Positions 26,573 through 35,445 of a DNA stretch of 64,000 nucleotides are shown here, piece by piece. Source of the stretch: Roseovarius sp. EL26 (GTDB taxonomy: Bacteria > Pseudomonadota > Alphaproteobacteria > Rhodobacterales > Rhodobacteraceae); the NCBI RefSeq assembly GCF_900327775.1, contig NZ_OUMZ01000007.1, forward strand, positions 855,606 through 919,605. Direction: 5' to 3'. A model generated the notes under the pieces. That model was not told where the DNA came from. It worked only from the letters and a program-made list of their open reading frames with translations, and searched no databases. The stretch's first letter is position 1; the number at the start of each line of letters is the position of its first letter. The position numbers were made by a program, and so were the translations under genes.

Positions 26573-26613
26573 TGTGAGAGTGGTTTAAAAATGAGACTCT
26601 ATTAATGGGACTC
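26573..26613. repeat. Left end of element 1 with transposase-binding repeats
   Basis: Terminal repeat TGTGAGAGTGGTT followed by two direct copies of ATGRGACTC (26591-26599, 26605-26613) spaced 14 bases apart. The same motif and 14-base spacing occur at the left ends of element 2 (51695, 51709) and of the third element. Confidence 0.85.
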
Positions 26614-26656
26614 GTTTGCGCATTGTTACACCCTGCTGTAGCTGAGTTTGCTAAAC

Positions 26657-27727
26657 TTATTTTGGCAATGATAATCGCGCGAGATCGAAGATCAGACGTT
26701 CGAAAGTCTGATATGAAGATGGCATCATGTATTCGCGCAACGGACTGATTGGGGCATGTTGTTTGCCAAATCCATATTGCTCTAATCCTCCATCGAGCAA
26801 TCCAAATAGTAACAACAACGCTTTGCGACGCTCTGTGAGATGGGTTGCGGGAAATGGTTCATATAAATGACGCGTGGCAAGCCCTAGTTTTCTCGGTGCA
26901 TTGACATAGGCGTTGCTAAAGTAATCAATCGGTCGAAGTTGGAATTCACGTAGCGATATGTGACTGCTGTGGAGTAACAGATTCGCTAGGTGTTTCAGAA
27001 TCTTGATTTTACGATGAGCACGAGAGCCAAGTTTCTTCGTCTTCATGGACGTAATCATATATCTTTCGATGCGGGCAAGCTGCCTCCAAATCTGGCATGC
27101 CGTGGTGGATTGCAATAATTCACGCGCATGCGTCTCTGTCGTTCCATCGAGGCCTAATTGCGCATCAAGTGGTGCGCCGCATTTAGGGCAAACAAATGCG
27201 ATCTGAGTTCCGTACAATGCACAATCCGGCATGGCGACAGCCTCATAGCACCGTGCGCAGCGACCGTTTAGAGGTCGAAGGTGCCGCTGGCATATCGTTG
27301 AATAAGCAAATGACCATTGCTGACGTAGAAAGTGGTCTTTGCCCCCTGCCCGATCCTCTATCAAACATATGGGGCACCAGCTGAACCTGAGTTGATCAGA
27401 AAGTAAGGTCTCTGTCGTTTCAATATCGTTTGCAGCTCCGGTTGCACTCAGATCTTTACGGGTCAAGTAAGGCCATGTTGACTGTGGAAACAAAGCATTG
27501 ATATCGTCTATTGAACAAGACAGCGCTACTGACAACGCTGCACGATTTCTTTTCGGGCAGGTAACCAATAGCGCAGGCAACTGATCCCTGCCCCCTGCTC
27601 TCATACCCAAACAGTGGTATAGGAATGTCGAGGGAGCGCTGCCGTAGAGCGCCGCATTGCGCGCTATTAACGATTGGAATGCTTCACCCGGCTCCGCGCT
27701 GCGAGTGATGGGCAATGATCTAATCAT
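26657..27727 (-). CDS. tniQ: TniQ-family target-selection protein
   Basis: A 356-residue TniQ/TnsD-like protein. The N-terminal half contains FLYHCLGMR and the family core CPICLIEDRAGGKDHFLRQQW, SYSTIC-like QRHLRPL and zinc pairs (CARC, CPKCGAPLD). TniQ proteins direct Tn7- and Tn5053-type elements to preferred targets. It overlaps tniB by eight bases and is the last gene of the tniA-tniB-tniQ operon, 84 bases inside the left end. The repeated use of one GCGCG site by the elements here agrees with a site-directed TniQ. Confidence 0.88.
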   Translation of the reverse strand: MIRSLPITRSAEPGEAFQSLIARNAALYGSAPSTFLYHCLGMRAGGRDQLPALLVTCPKRNRAALSVALSCSIDDINALFPQSTWPYLTRKDLSATGAANDIETTETLLSDQLRFSWCPICLIEDRAGGKDHFLRQQWSFAYSTICQRHLRPLNGRCARCYEAVAMPDCALYGTQIAFVCPKCGAPLDAQLGLDGTTETHARELLQSTTACQIWRQLARIERYMITSMKTKKLGSRAHRKIKILKHLANLLLHSSHISLREFQLRPIDYFSNAYVNAPRKLGLATRHLYEPFPATHLTERRKALLLLFGLLDGGLEQYGFGKQHAPISPLREYMMPSSYQTFERLIFDLARLSLPK

Positions 27728-28604
27728 GCGGATATTCCGCTTGATTAAGATAATCTTTATACAGCTTGTAAGTGATCCGCTCTTCGCCCGACAGGATCGC
27801 CATAGCGCTCAAGCCAAATAACAAATCGATCAAATTGCGCGTCACACCATTGCTGCGCAAGATTAACGCCCTTCGAAGTGACATGTCATCTATCAGGTCA
27901 GATTCATTACGTAACGGGCACCACTTCTGGTATTCAGTTAAAAAACGTTCGAATACGATATCCTGGGATTTGAAAGGCATGACTTCAACCATTTGCGCAC
28001 GCGAGAACAGCTGTTCGTCTTTGCTGAGAATAGGTGCAACAAGCGGCGTGATGTTCAGCAAAACCCTGATGTCAAACCTCGAAATCGCCAGCCTTATGAA
28101 GTTCAAAATTGGCTCACGTCTTGAAGGCGTGAGTTGGCTTAAAGCAGCGCAATCGTCCACCACCAGAAGGCGCAGCCCGAGGGACTTAAGCAGTTTGAGA
28201 CAGGCGGGTGCTTGCGAGGCAACTGACGCGACCCCGAAAGTGGGCGCCGCAACGATCTCACACAGCTCAGCGCATAAGTCCCCTACTCGCCCGTCAATTG
28301 GCAGATGTCCCATCACAATAGGATAGCAATGGGTGGTGTTTTCAGCCTCAAAGTGTCCAGGAAGACCCTGCGCCAAATGTTGCAACATGGTGCTGGTTCC
28401 CATACCAGACGGAGCCATCAGTATTGTGAGCGGTTTAGCAGGAGACGTGGAAAACCCGGTAACAGATCGTCGCAATGTGTCATGTATCTGCCGTAAGGGT
28501 TTAATCGAGATCAATCGTCCTTTTTGAAGCCATTTGATGCGTTCTGGAACGCTTCTAGCTGCAATGACAGACGCTTGAGGTGATAAATGGGGAAAGTCAC
28601 TCAT
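27720..28604 (-). CDS. tniB: TniB/TnsC-like AAA+ transposition protein with altered Walker A
   Basis: ATG 28604 follows GGAGG and gives 294 residues; the longer frame to 28634 lies inside tniA. The protein aligns with TniB ATPases: LTILMAPSGMGTSTML is the P-loop position, and LLVVDDCAAL is Walker B. The P-loop lysine is replaced by Thr (GMGTST in place of GxGKS/T), and the second acidic residue of Walker B is Asp. ATP binding may thus be weakened, or another residue may compensate. It overlaps tniA and tniQ by eight bases each. Confidence 0.85.
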   Translation of the reverse strand: MSDFPHLSPQASVIAARSVPERIKWLQKGRLISIKPLRQIHDTLRRSVTGFSTSPAKPLTILMAPSGMGTSTMLQHLAQGLPGHFEAENTTHCYPIVMGHLPIDGRVGDLCAELCEIVAAPTFGVASVASQAPACLKLLKSLGLRLLVVDDCAALSQLTPSRREPILNFIRLAISRFDIRVLLNITPLVAPILSKDEQLFSRAQMVEVMPFKSQDIVFERFLTEYQKWCPLRNESDLIDDMSLRRALILRSNGVTRNLIDLLFGLSAMAILSGEERITYKLYKDYLNQAEYPHD

Positions 28605-30180
28605 TGTCGCCTCCTGGATGGATAAGCAAGCCAAATCCAGAAGGGGTTAGCGATGTTAATGAACGCCTTGATCCCGCTGTTGTCCGAGAACCAGATCTCT
28701 TGTTTGGTGAGCTCTTGTATTGATGCGCGTCATGGATAATTTGGTCATGCACCTGATAGTGGCGTATTAGATTAGCGTCAGACCACCTTTGGGCATTTGT
28801 TAATACTGGTTTTCGAATACGCTGCCATTCTCCGAGAGAAATCCGTTGGTGAAACTGTTTCTGGCAAGGGATTTGAAACACCCCGCTCTTGTCATCGCAC
28901 CCATAAATTACCCTAATATCATCAGGATCAACATGGATCTTTAATGTTTTAACACCACAATTACGTAATTTTTGTAGTTGTTTAGAACTGTATTTTAAGT
29001 GGTGTAACTGAATGCCGTGATCTGTAATTCTTCGGATTTCAAATGGTAAGAAATCAAGACGAAACTGCTCTTTATTTCGTGGCAAAGTTGGAGATATACC
29101 TGACCTGCTCCAGTACTTATTCCAACAATTCAGTGGCGTATCATGGAGGCGGGAATGATGTGATCTATGGTAAACATTATTAACATAACTTAGAACGCCC
29201 TGTTCCAGTTGTTGCAGTGTCAATTTGGCAGATTTACGCGGATCGACGTTCCCTAATTCCTGCACATTGGATTTAGTTGTTCCAGGCAACGTGTGAATAT
29301 AGGTGTTCAAGGTTCTAAAAAGTCGCTCAATATGACCACCGTATTTTGGTTGTGCTATCGGACGCTTTTCATGATTAATTCCGTATTTTGCCAAACCCGT
29401 GGTAAACGCCAGTGATGCTAGATCAGCTCCATTGTCTGTATGAACGACTTTAGGCAACCCACATGCGTGAAGGTCATTACTGCTCACCCTAGGCATAACT
29501 GCCGCCGCAAAAGATTTCGCAAGGGAGGCTGCGCTTAGTGTGTCAAAAGAAATCCGTACACTGAGCAAACTTGCTGTTGCGACGTCTAGGCAAGTTGTCA
29601 TGTACGGGCGCCCCAATACACGTTTTGTGATCCAATCGATCACAAAGACGTCCATTTTAGTATGATCAATTTGAACGATCTGAAGGGGCCGTTGAGCGAT
29701 AAGATGACCTCTGACAATATCAAATCTTTCTTGTGCAACGCACGTACCTTGACGTTTCTTGCAGAGTTTCCGCGGTTCTATTTCATCAATGCGCGTTTGA
29801 ATTGAAGATCTGTCAACAGGGTCCAACCCACGCTTTTGCAACTCAACAAGAACGCGTTGTTGAAGGGCTGAGAAACTCAATTCTGATCGTGTTAGATAGT
29901 GCTCTTTAATGCAGTTTTCGATAACGACTTCATGTGCCTGAGATAGGAATCTGCTCAGAGGCTTTCGTCCCCGTTTTCTCGGTATAAGGACATTGATATG
30001 TCGTTCTTTTTTAAGTGCTGCACGCCATCGAAATAGTGTGGATCGAGAACAACTTAACTCTTTGCACAGGTCGATGCAGTTCATTTTCGTGAGTTTTTCA
30101 TTTTGTGTGAACTTCCATAGCAGACCCGCAATTTGAGTCGTCTTATCCCAATTCTCATTCTGGGAGTTTTCCTCTTTCAT
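28597..30180 (-). CDS. tniA: TniA/TnsB-like DDE transposase
   Basis: Starts best at ATG 30180 (AGAGGG eight bases upstream); an ATG at 30201 would add seven residues. The 527-residue protein has N-terminal HTH segments (CKELSCSRSTLFRWRAALKKE), an rve integrase core with the DDE residues in VQIDHTKMD, VVHTDNGAD and KYGGHIERLFR, and a Mu-type C-terminal beta domain. It should cut and join the ends carrying the ATGRGACTC repeats. No TnsA-type nuclease is present, so transposition probably makes cointegrates that a resolvase separates. Confidence 0.92.
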   Translation of the reverse strand: MKEENSQNENWDKTTQIAGLLWKFTQNEKLTKMNCIDLCKELSCSRSTLFRWRAALKKERHINVLIPRKRGRKPLSRFLSQAHEVVIENCIKEHYLTRSELSFSALQQRVLVELQKRGLDPVDRSSIQTRIDEIEPRKLCKKRQGTCVAQERFDIVRGHLIAQRPLQIVQIDHTKMDVFVIDWITKRVLGRPYMTTCLDVATASLLSVRISFDTLSAASLAKSFAAAVMPRVSSNDLHACGLPKVVHTDNGADLASLAFTTGLAKYGINHEKRPIAQPKYGGHIERLFRTLNTYIHTLPGTTKSNVQELGNVDPRKSAKLTLQQLEQGVLSYVNNVYHRSHHSRLHDTPLNCWNKYWSRSGISPTLPRNKEQFRLDFLPFEIRRITDHGIQLHHLKYSSKQLQKLRNCGVKTLKIHVDPDDIRVIYGCDDKSGVFQIPCQKQFHQRISLGEWQRIRKPVLTNAQRWSDANLIRHYQVHDQIIHDAHQYKSSPNKRSGSRTTAGSRRSLTSLTPSGFGLLIHPGGDNE

Positions 30181-30212
30181 ATCGTAACCCTCTGATCGCA
30201 TAAGCTATCCAC

Positions 30213-30230
30213 CCTGCCAAAAATGGCAGG
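30213..30230. promoter_or_regulatory. Inverted repeat in the tniA leader
   Basis: CCTGCCA-AAAA-TGGCAGG, a perfect 7-bp inverted repeat 12-50 bases upstream of the possible tniA starts and just before the plus-strand -35 box at 30233. It could be an operator for the Ner-like protein, or an RNA hairpin. Confidence 0.55.
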
Positions 30231-30232
30231 TG

Positions 30233-30260
30233 TTGACTTTGGCTTGGAATGTGAGATGAT
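30233..30260 (+). promoter_or_regulatory. Plus-strand promoter candidate between tniA and ner-like gene
   Basis: TTGACT at 30233-30238 and an extended -10 (TGA-GATGAT, ending 30260) are 16 bases apart. Transcription would run away from tniA into the strong terminator at 30302, with no coding frame between. Confidence 0.45.
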
Positions 30261-30266
30261 CAGGGC

Positions 30267-30333
30267 AACGGGACCTAACCGTCATCTGATCATCAGGTGT
30301 GAAGCTCATGTTGACGCATGAGCTTTTTCTTTT
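30267..30333 (+). ncRNA. Candidate short RNA of about 65 nt
   Basis: From the predicted start near 30267 the RNA would contain the hairpin CATCTG-ATCAT-CAGGTG (30283-30299) and a terminator hairpin AAGCTCATG-TTGACG-CATGAGCTT followed by TTTCTTTT (30302-30333). No gene on the plus strand could use this terminator. A perfect 9-bp inverted repeat (GATGATCAG 30255 / CTGATCATC 30286) spans the start region. Function unknown; antisense or regulatory control of transposition is a guess. Confidence 0.4.
30302..30333 (+). terminator. Intrinsic terminator on the plus strand
   Basis: A 9-bp perfect stem with a 6-base loop and a following T-rich tract. On the minus strand no T-run follows, so it is not a good terminator for the adjacent ner-like gene. 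Confidence 0.75.
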
Positions 30334-30341
30334 ACGTTAGT

Positions 30342-30557
30342 TCATTGCTTGCCTTTCTTAGTTTGATAACGTTCTGGCCAAAGACACTCTGCGGTTCGGC
30401 CAATTTTCTGTGCAATTGCATTTTCTATACGTTTTGAGCGTCTATCGCCCTTAAGCACAATTGATATACTCGGCGGAGACACACTCAGCTCTTTCGCGAT
30501 CTGCCTTAAACTAATCCCGCGCCGAGACAGCTCGGCCTTAATTTCGTCTCTCTGCAT
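30342..30557 (-). CDS. Ner/Nlp-like HTH regulator
   Basis: A 71-residue protein that is essentially one HTH: IKAELSRRGISLRQIAKELSVSPPSISIVLKGDRRSKRIENAIAQ (landmarks only) and the family ending IGRTAECLWPERY. This ending is typical of Ner/Nlp proteins, which repress early transposition promoters in Mu-like phages. Its position upstream of tniA and the nearby inverted repeats fit a role in transposition control. A perfect 14-bp palindrome 49 bases upstream of its start could mediate autoregulation. Confidence 0.82.
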   Translation of the reverse strand: MQRDEIKAELSRRGISLRQIAKELSVSPPSISIVLKGDRRSKRIENAIAQKIGRTAECLWPERYQTKKGKQ

Positions 30558-30874
30558 CCGATGGATTTCCAGGTAGTCTAACTCCCATAATAATTGCGCT
30601 AAATAGTTGAAATTTCAACATTTTAAATTGATTGCGACACGAGGTGTCAAGAAAACATTCATTTTTAAACTTCGAATTTAAATAGGCTTCTATGAATTCA
30701 GTTTCACAGGCTGACTTTGAATTCCCAACAACTCCTTAAATTTACTGTAGTAATCTCCGTGAGTGAGTAATTTTCAACTTAGCGATATTACAGTAAATCG
30801 CCTGAAAAGTAGAGCAGGCAAATGACAAAATACTTGTCTTTGAATGAAAATACATCAAGTGGTAATCTTGAAGG
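30558..30874. promoter_or_regulatory. AT-rich control region with palindromes
   Basis: There is no gene in these 317 bases. GTTGAAATTTCAAC (30606-30619) is a perfect 14-bp palindrome upstream of the ner-like gene. ATTTACTGTA (30740-30749) and TACAGTAAAT (30789-30798) are exact inverted copies 39 bases apart, ahead of the recombinase-like gene. They could be operators or recombinase arm sites. Confidence 0.5.
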
Positions 30875-31591
30875 ATGCCCTACTCAAAAATTTCAAATCC
30901 GCGCGTAAGAGCTGAATATGAATATGTGTTAGACTCATTGAATCATGTTCGTCCTAAATGTTTGCTCGACTTTCGAAATCGCGCTCTTTTAGCGACGAGC
31001 TATGGTGCTGGCATTCCTATTGAGAAATTATTGAAAGCTAGAATAAGTGACATCACAGGAATTGAGCTCGCCATGTCTAAGCAATCAGAACGCAGTGTGA
31101 CATTTAGAAACGCACTCAAAATAGATGGTCGCTGCTATGTCTTGATGGACTCGCCTGTTCGACGCATTTCGCTATGGGTTAAAAAATTAAAAACCTCGAT
31201 ATCAACTACGAATGCTGATATATTCCTCTTTCCAGCAACGAAAAGCTCGAGCGAAATGAAACTTAAAAATAGTGCTATCTGCAGCGAACAAGCACGCAAT
31301 GTTTTTAAATTTTACTTTGGCAAAAATAGGTTCAGGGATTTTCGACATCTCAGGATCGCCGGCACCGCTTATTTGCTCTCGATAGATATTCACCCTCGTG
31401 CAGTGCGACGGGTTGCAGGATACAGTCATATTAGGTCGATAAAAGCTATTGCTGATAGCTACGGCATAGAAATTTCTAGAACTCTCGATTTCCCACCGGT
31501 TTGCGGGGTACCAGCATATTTTAATGAATGTGGTGCGAGTTTTTCGAAACTTGTTAATGTAGATTCGATAGGTTCTCTAAGCGCACAGTGA
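30875..31591 (+). CDS. Degenerate tyrosine-recombinase-like protein
   Basis: A 238-residue protein that covers only a catalytic-domain-like core. NRALLATSYGAGIPIEKLLKARISDI matches the box-I region (residues about 35-60), and FRDFRHLRIAGTAYLLS plus RRVAGYSHIRSIKAIADSYGIE match box II and the Tyr region. The usual His of HxxR is Arg (RDFR), the later GH is GY, and the box-I Arg is not evident, so strand-exchange activity is doubtful. It lacks the N-terminal core-binding domain. Possibly an accessory or decayed integrase. Confidence 0.65.
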   Translation: MPYSKISNPRVRAEYEYVLDSLNHVRPKCLLDFRNRALLATSYGAGIPIEKLLKARISDITGIELAMSKQSERSVTFRNALKIDGRCYVLMDSPVRRISLWVKKLKTSISTTNADIFLFPATKSSSEMKLKNSAICSEQARNVFKFYFGKNRFRDFRHLRIAGTAYLLSIDIHPRAVRRVAGYSHIRSIKAIADSYGIEISRTLDFPPVCGVPAYFNECGASFSKLVNVDSIGSLSAQ

Positions 31592-32283
31592 CCGAAGATT
31601 AATAGTTGACGATCTTTTCAGATCTAATTTAAAAGCTGTCCTATGGCTTTGAGGTACGCGGATTTTATAATCTTCCCTCATCGTCGATGGACAACGTAAG
31701 GCTTCTCGTTTGTGACCTAGGTGGGGCTGTTATCGCAGATATCACACTAGCGTTTTGATTGGATGTAACCGAAATAGAAAGGACTTAAGTTCGCTGAACG
31801 ACTATCTCCCCTGAATATTCTTGCGCTCGTAAATCTCGATCGACATGGGGCCTCGGATGTAAAGAATGCAAACACATTGTGTGATCAGGGATTGGCCAGC
31901 ATAGTTACATTTTCTGGATTGGATACATCTGACCGCCTCCTAAAGTTCTCTGCAATTGAGCTTGAACCGGCTGCAAACATAGAGTTAATGAGGATTGTAC
32001 AGGCGTTCGAGGTAAGGCATCCATTCTTGATTGAAGCAAAAAACCGCATCGACATAGATCAGTTTGAACAATGCAATGTTGTGGTTTTTCTCGCACATCA
32101 CCTAGAGAATCTATCCCCTACTCTGTTACAGGCAGCACACAATCGTTCTGCAAAAAACTGGAGATGAAGATTTCAAAAGTCAAACCCTTAAAATCTGCTG
32201 ATTATATATTTTAACTGACGGACTTAACCGAAACTGAGATTCCCTCAAATAACCTTACATGTCTGATGAGATTAATCGGTGCG
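31592..32283. other. Gene-poor stretch inside element 1
   Basis: No gene is supported in these 692 bases. A 96-codon open frame at 31877-32167 has no ribosome site and no recognisable features. Low GC and scattered stops suggest decayed cargo. Confidence 0.4.
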
Positions 32284-32703
32284 TCAGACTAAAACCCAAT
32301 TCGTTTGCCCTGGATCAGGAATAAAAAGATGTGATGTCCAACAATCACTCATCTCTGTTCCAACCTCCGCACCACAAGAGCAAACGCGATTTGGTCCATC
32401 GCAACCGTCAAGCCCACAACAGCCATTCAGCCTAGCCAGATCCATGGTCAGCGTCACTTCTGGAAGCACGTCTTGGATCGTCATCCAATATTGTGGAACA
32501 AAATCGAGTTTATCCTTCTTGGAACTGCTATCAGTTCGATATGGCCGCACCGACTTATAAGCGAAACCATTTTGGATCACGTGCAATCCATCGCAAAACT
32601 CGGGCTCAATAGCACCGTTAACACCCGCCTCATAAATTCGCACAGGTTTCGATATTTTCAAATGACAAGATTTGCATTGAAGAGCTAAATAGTTTTCCTG
32701 CAT
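32284..32703 (-). CDS. Small cysteine-rich protein of unknown function
   Basis: ATG 32703 with GGGA upstream gives 139 residues; a TTG start at 32718 is possible. It has many cysteines arranged in pairs: CKSC near the start, FCDG, and CCGLDGCDGPNRVCSCG in the second half, suggesting one or two metal sites. I do not recognise a family. It is on the same strand as, and downstream of, the putative nuclease gene, so the two may be functionally linked although 237 bases separate them. Confidence 0.55.
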   Translation of the reverse strand: MQENYLALQCKSCHLKISKPVRIYEAGVNGAIEPEFCDGLHVIQNGFAYKSVRPYRTDSSSKKDKLDFVPQYWMTIQDVLPEVTLTMDLARLNGCCGLDGCDGPNRVCSCGAEVGTEMSDCWTSHLFIPDPGQTNWVLV

Positions 32704-32940
32704 AAACGTAGTTCCCAAGCCGCAATGAACAAAGGCTACCAGCCGATGTCTGAAAATGGAAATTGATATCTATCAAGCGTTGAGCGGCCCGTTGCATCGA
32801 AGCTTACTGAGGTAATCTTACAAACGTAACTCGTTGTAAACGGCCCTTAGCGGTCGCTCGACATGGTTCAAAATTGCTGCAGTCGCAACCCGCATTGCTG
32901 CCGTTCGTTTTCGCTGCGATGCGGATTTTGCACCGACATT

Positions 32941-35406
32941 TCAAGTTCTGCGAGCACCGCGCCGTACTTGGTATCGTTCGTCTGCGTAGTAATGCGAAAG
33001 GCCCAAGTAGATTGCTTGGGTGGCTTCTGACAAACCTCGCAACTTATTTGTGTAATCGTAGTCATCGTACATCGAATAGGGCTCGCCTAAGCCTTTCCAG
33101 GTCGACCCAAGTGTTATGTCAAAGAAAAGCTCGTTCCCAGTTAAGAGAATTAGTGGGTTGGTAGGTTCACATGATTGGTTTGGACGTCGAGCCCACTGCG
33201 CTAATTTCTTTAGTCTTTCTATTTCGTTATCTGTGAACTGGTCGCGAAGTACAGAGCAAATGATGATCGATCCGGGAAACTGCCCGGCCACTCTTTTTAG
33301 CCGCGCAATATCATCATCTTGAATTAGATCACCCCTTCCAAATGACTTGGTCTCTCCAATTAAAAGATCAGGTTCAAGTGTCTCGCCGAAGTGCACTCGG
33401 GATCTCCATGCAATGAAGTCGACCTCGCAAGGCGGAGCGCCGTCCTTAAAGTCTAAGTCAACTCCTGGAGCAAATGACATAGAATGGCAGCCCGATCTCA
33501 AATCATTCAAAAGGTTGTAAGTTAGTAGCGTTGCATATGATCCGCGCGCGTAGTCGGGAGTTGCGAACGGGCCTATCAGTCGATAGCCAAAGTTCCGGTT
33601 CTTTGTTGCAAGTTCTCCCTGGGGAAAAGGATAGCTTTCTAAGCACCTTGCGCAACGCACATGGAAGTCGACGTCACCAAGGCTGTGCCAATTCTGTGCC
33701 GCACACGTTGGACAAGTCGATGAAAGACCAAGCGACAGGATATTTCGGTCGGTAAAGTGTTTCGTGGTGATTTTCGGCAGCGGGCAACGTTTCTCTCTAC
33801 GCTTCATCAAGCCTACCCAGTCGTTTGACGATCTTGTTTTAGGGTCGAATTGCTCCTCTTGGATGCCATCCGCAGATTTCCTGAAGCGTTTTCCGCCCGC
33901 CATCCCATTCAAATACTCAAGTGTTTCTACGTCCTTGAGGAGGTAAATGCCCCACGTCCCGTCCAATTGCCTCAGCACTTGCTTCGCTATGCGACCCGGT
34001 TCTGATAATTCTGCTTTAAAGCCAAGTTTATTTAACCATTGAACGACAGCCTCCTCTGCCGTCGACAATTGCACAGTTTGCTCCGTGTCTTTGTAGTTTT
34101 GACTGAATACCCATCCCTCCGTTCCAACGACAACATGGTCGGCCAAGAAATTAATGCGGAGCCAATCCGACGTTGTCGAATTGAATGGTAAAACCGTTGC
34201 GAACTCGCAGTCATGATACGAGCTAAAATCTACTGCATTCACCCATCTTGCGCTGAATGCACCTCCATATTGTGAAGCAAAACTTGGCGATAAAGCATTA
34301 AATTGAACTGTCGATTTGTCGCCTTGACTGACCTGTAACTGCTCTCTTTTTGTAGCGGCCGTCACTCGAAGAGGACGCTCAACTGACATTTTGGGGTGTG
34401 CTTCTCGACGCCAAACCTCGTTGTTCCAAAGCTTCAATGCCACTGAGCCCTTTGGAAGGTCATCAGGTAGGATCGAGTGCACCTTCCTTGCCTCGGCCTC
34501 ACTAATCGAACGAGCTATCTCAATCGTTGCGTTATGCATGATGCCATTTGGATTGCCTTGAAGAGGTTGATACTCGTGCCGAATTATTCTTACGAGATCG
34601 TCCGCCAGATCATCCAACCAAATGATGGGCACTGGAACAATCGGCCAAGGTTCCAAACGGGCATTCCAAAGGTCGATTACATCGGTCGACTTTGAAGGGT
34701 CGTACACGAAAATCTTCACATCGTGCTGCCAGTTTCGATCAGTCTCAAGTTTGAACCTGGTCAGCTCAAGCGGTGTGAATGCGTCCTCCATATAAACGCG
34801 TCGCCACGTATCTATTGAAAATTCTGAAAACTCCGGATGATACACATCTTGGTAACCTTGACCAAAATACTGGCTATCTTGGCGGTTTGGAAAACACCCA
34901 AACATGGCCTCTGAGGCCAGTGTCTTTGGCGCAGGTTTTACGAGGAGCGCGTCTCTTCGATCCCTCAACTCAAACTTACGTTCCGTGGCATACTTTTCCC
35001 GAAAAACATCGATCATACTTAGTCCACGGGTCAACTCTGCATAGTCTCTGTGTGGCTCGGCTCGAAGCAAATCCTCCAATAAAATAATATGATCGTGGAT
35101 AGCTCGTCCGCGGTTCTGTGATATACCTGCTCGCGCAGCGTGGCCTTCTCGCGCTTCGATTAAGATGTCTGGTTCAAAGAACTTCAAATAGCCTTTAGCA
35201 ACATCAAGCCCCTTCATCGGTCGTTTGATTGCTGACCGCCATTCATCAGGAGCATTTCGAAAGATTGGAATGATCGGATTGTATATGCCTCCCCACAAGC
35301 AGGTGCAAATCCGCATAAACCTTCGGATAGATGTTTTGTCGTTAGGGTTTACCAGTAGCGCTATGCGAGTAGGACGAAGTCGGATTTTGGCTGACAGTTC
35401 AGTCAA
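32941..35406 (-). CDS. Large protein with zinc ribbon and PD-(D/E)XK nuclease motif
   Basis: An 821-residue protein I do not recognise by name. No early in-frame ATG precedes conserved-looking sequence; TTG 35406 has AAAGG nine bases upstream. The N-terminus (RIALLVNPNDKTS, TCLWGGIYNPIIPIF) looks like a folded Rossmann-like start. Around residues 565-588 there is a CPTC...CARC zinc ribbon. At about 663-687 the pattern EVDFIAW...LLIGETKSF gives Asp663 and Glu685-x-Lys687, the hallmark of PD-(D/E)XK nucleases, followed by helices and VASII-like strand GSIIICSVL. It is divergent from an HNH nuclease gene. A role in defence or element maintenance is inferred. Confidence 0.7.
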   Translation of the reverse strand: MTELSAKIRLRPTRIALLVNPNDKTSIRRFMRICTCLWGGIYNPIIPIFRNAPDEWRSAIKRPMKGLDVAKGYLKFFEPDILIEAREGHAARAGISQNRGRAIHDHIILLEDLLRAEPHRDYAELTRGLSMIDVFREKYATERKFELRDRRDALLVKPAPKTLASEAMFGCFPNRQDSQYFGQGYQDVYHPEFSEFSIDTWRRVYMEDAFTPLELTRFKLETDRNWQHDVKIFVYDPSKSTDVIDLWNARLEPWPIVPVPIIWLDDLADDLVRIIRHEYQPLQGNPNGIMHNATIEIARSISEAEARKVHSILPDDLPKGSVALKLWNNEVWRREAHPKMSVERPLRVTAATKREQLQVSQGDKSTVQFNALSPSFASQYGGAFSARWVNAVDFSSYHDCEFATVLPFNSTTSDWLRINFLADHVVVGTEGWVFSQNYKDTEQTVQLSTAEEAVVQWLNKLGFKAELSEPGRIAKQVLRQLDGTWGIYLLKDVETLEYLNGMAGGKRFRKSADGIQEEQFDPKTRSSNDWVGLMKRREKRCPLPKITTKHFTDRNILSLGLSSTCPTCAAQNWHSLGDVDFHVRCARCLESYPFPQGELATKNRNFGYRLIGPFATPDYARGSYATLLTYNLLNDLRSGCHSMSFAPGVDLDFKDGAPPCEVDFIAWRSRVHFGETLEPDLLIGETKSFGRGDLIQDDDIARLKRVAGQFPGSIIICSVLRDQFTDNEIERLKKLAQWARRPNQSCEPTNPLILLTGNELFFDITLGSTWKGLGEPYSMYDDYDYTNKLRGLSEATQAIYLGLSHYYADERYQVRRGARRT

Positions 35407-35445
35407 GAGGCAATACCTTTGTAAGAAATTGTATTGTCGAGCATT

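Noticed and set aside
31877..32167. 96-codon frame in element 1
   Set aside because: No ribosome site and no family signature; left as gene-poor sequence.
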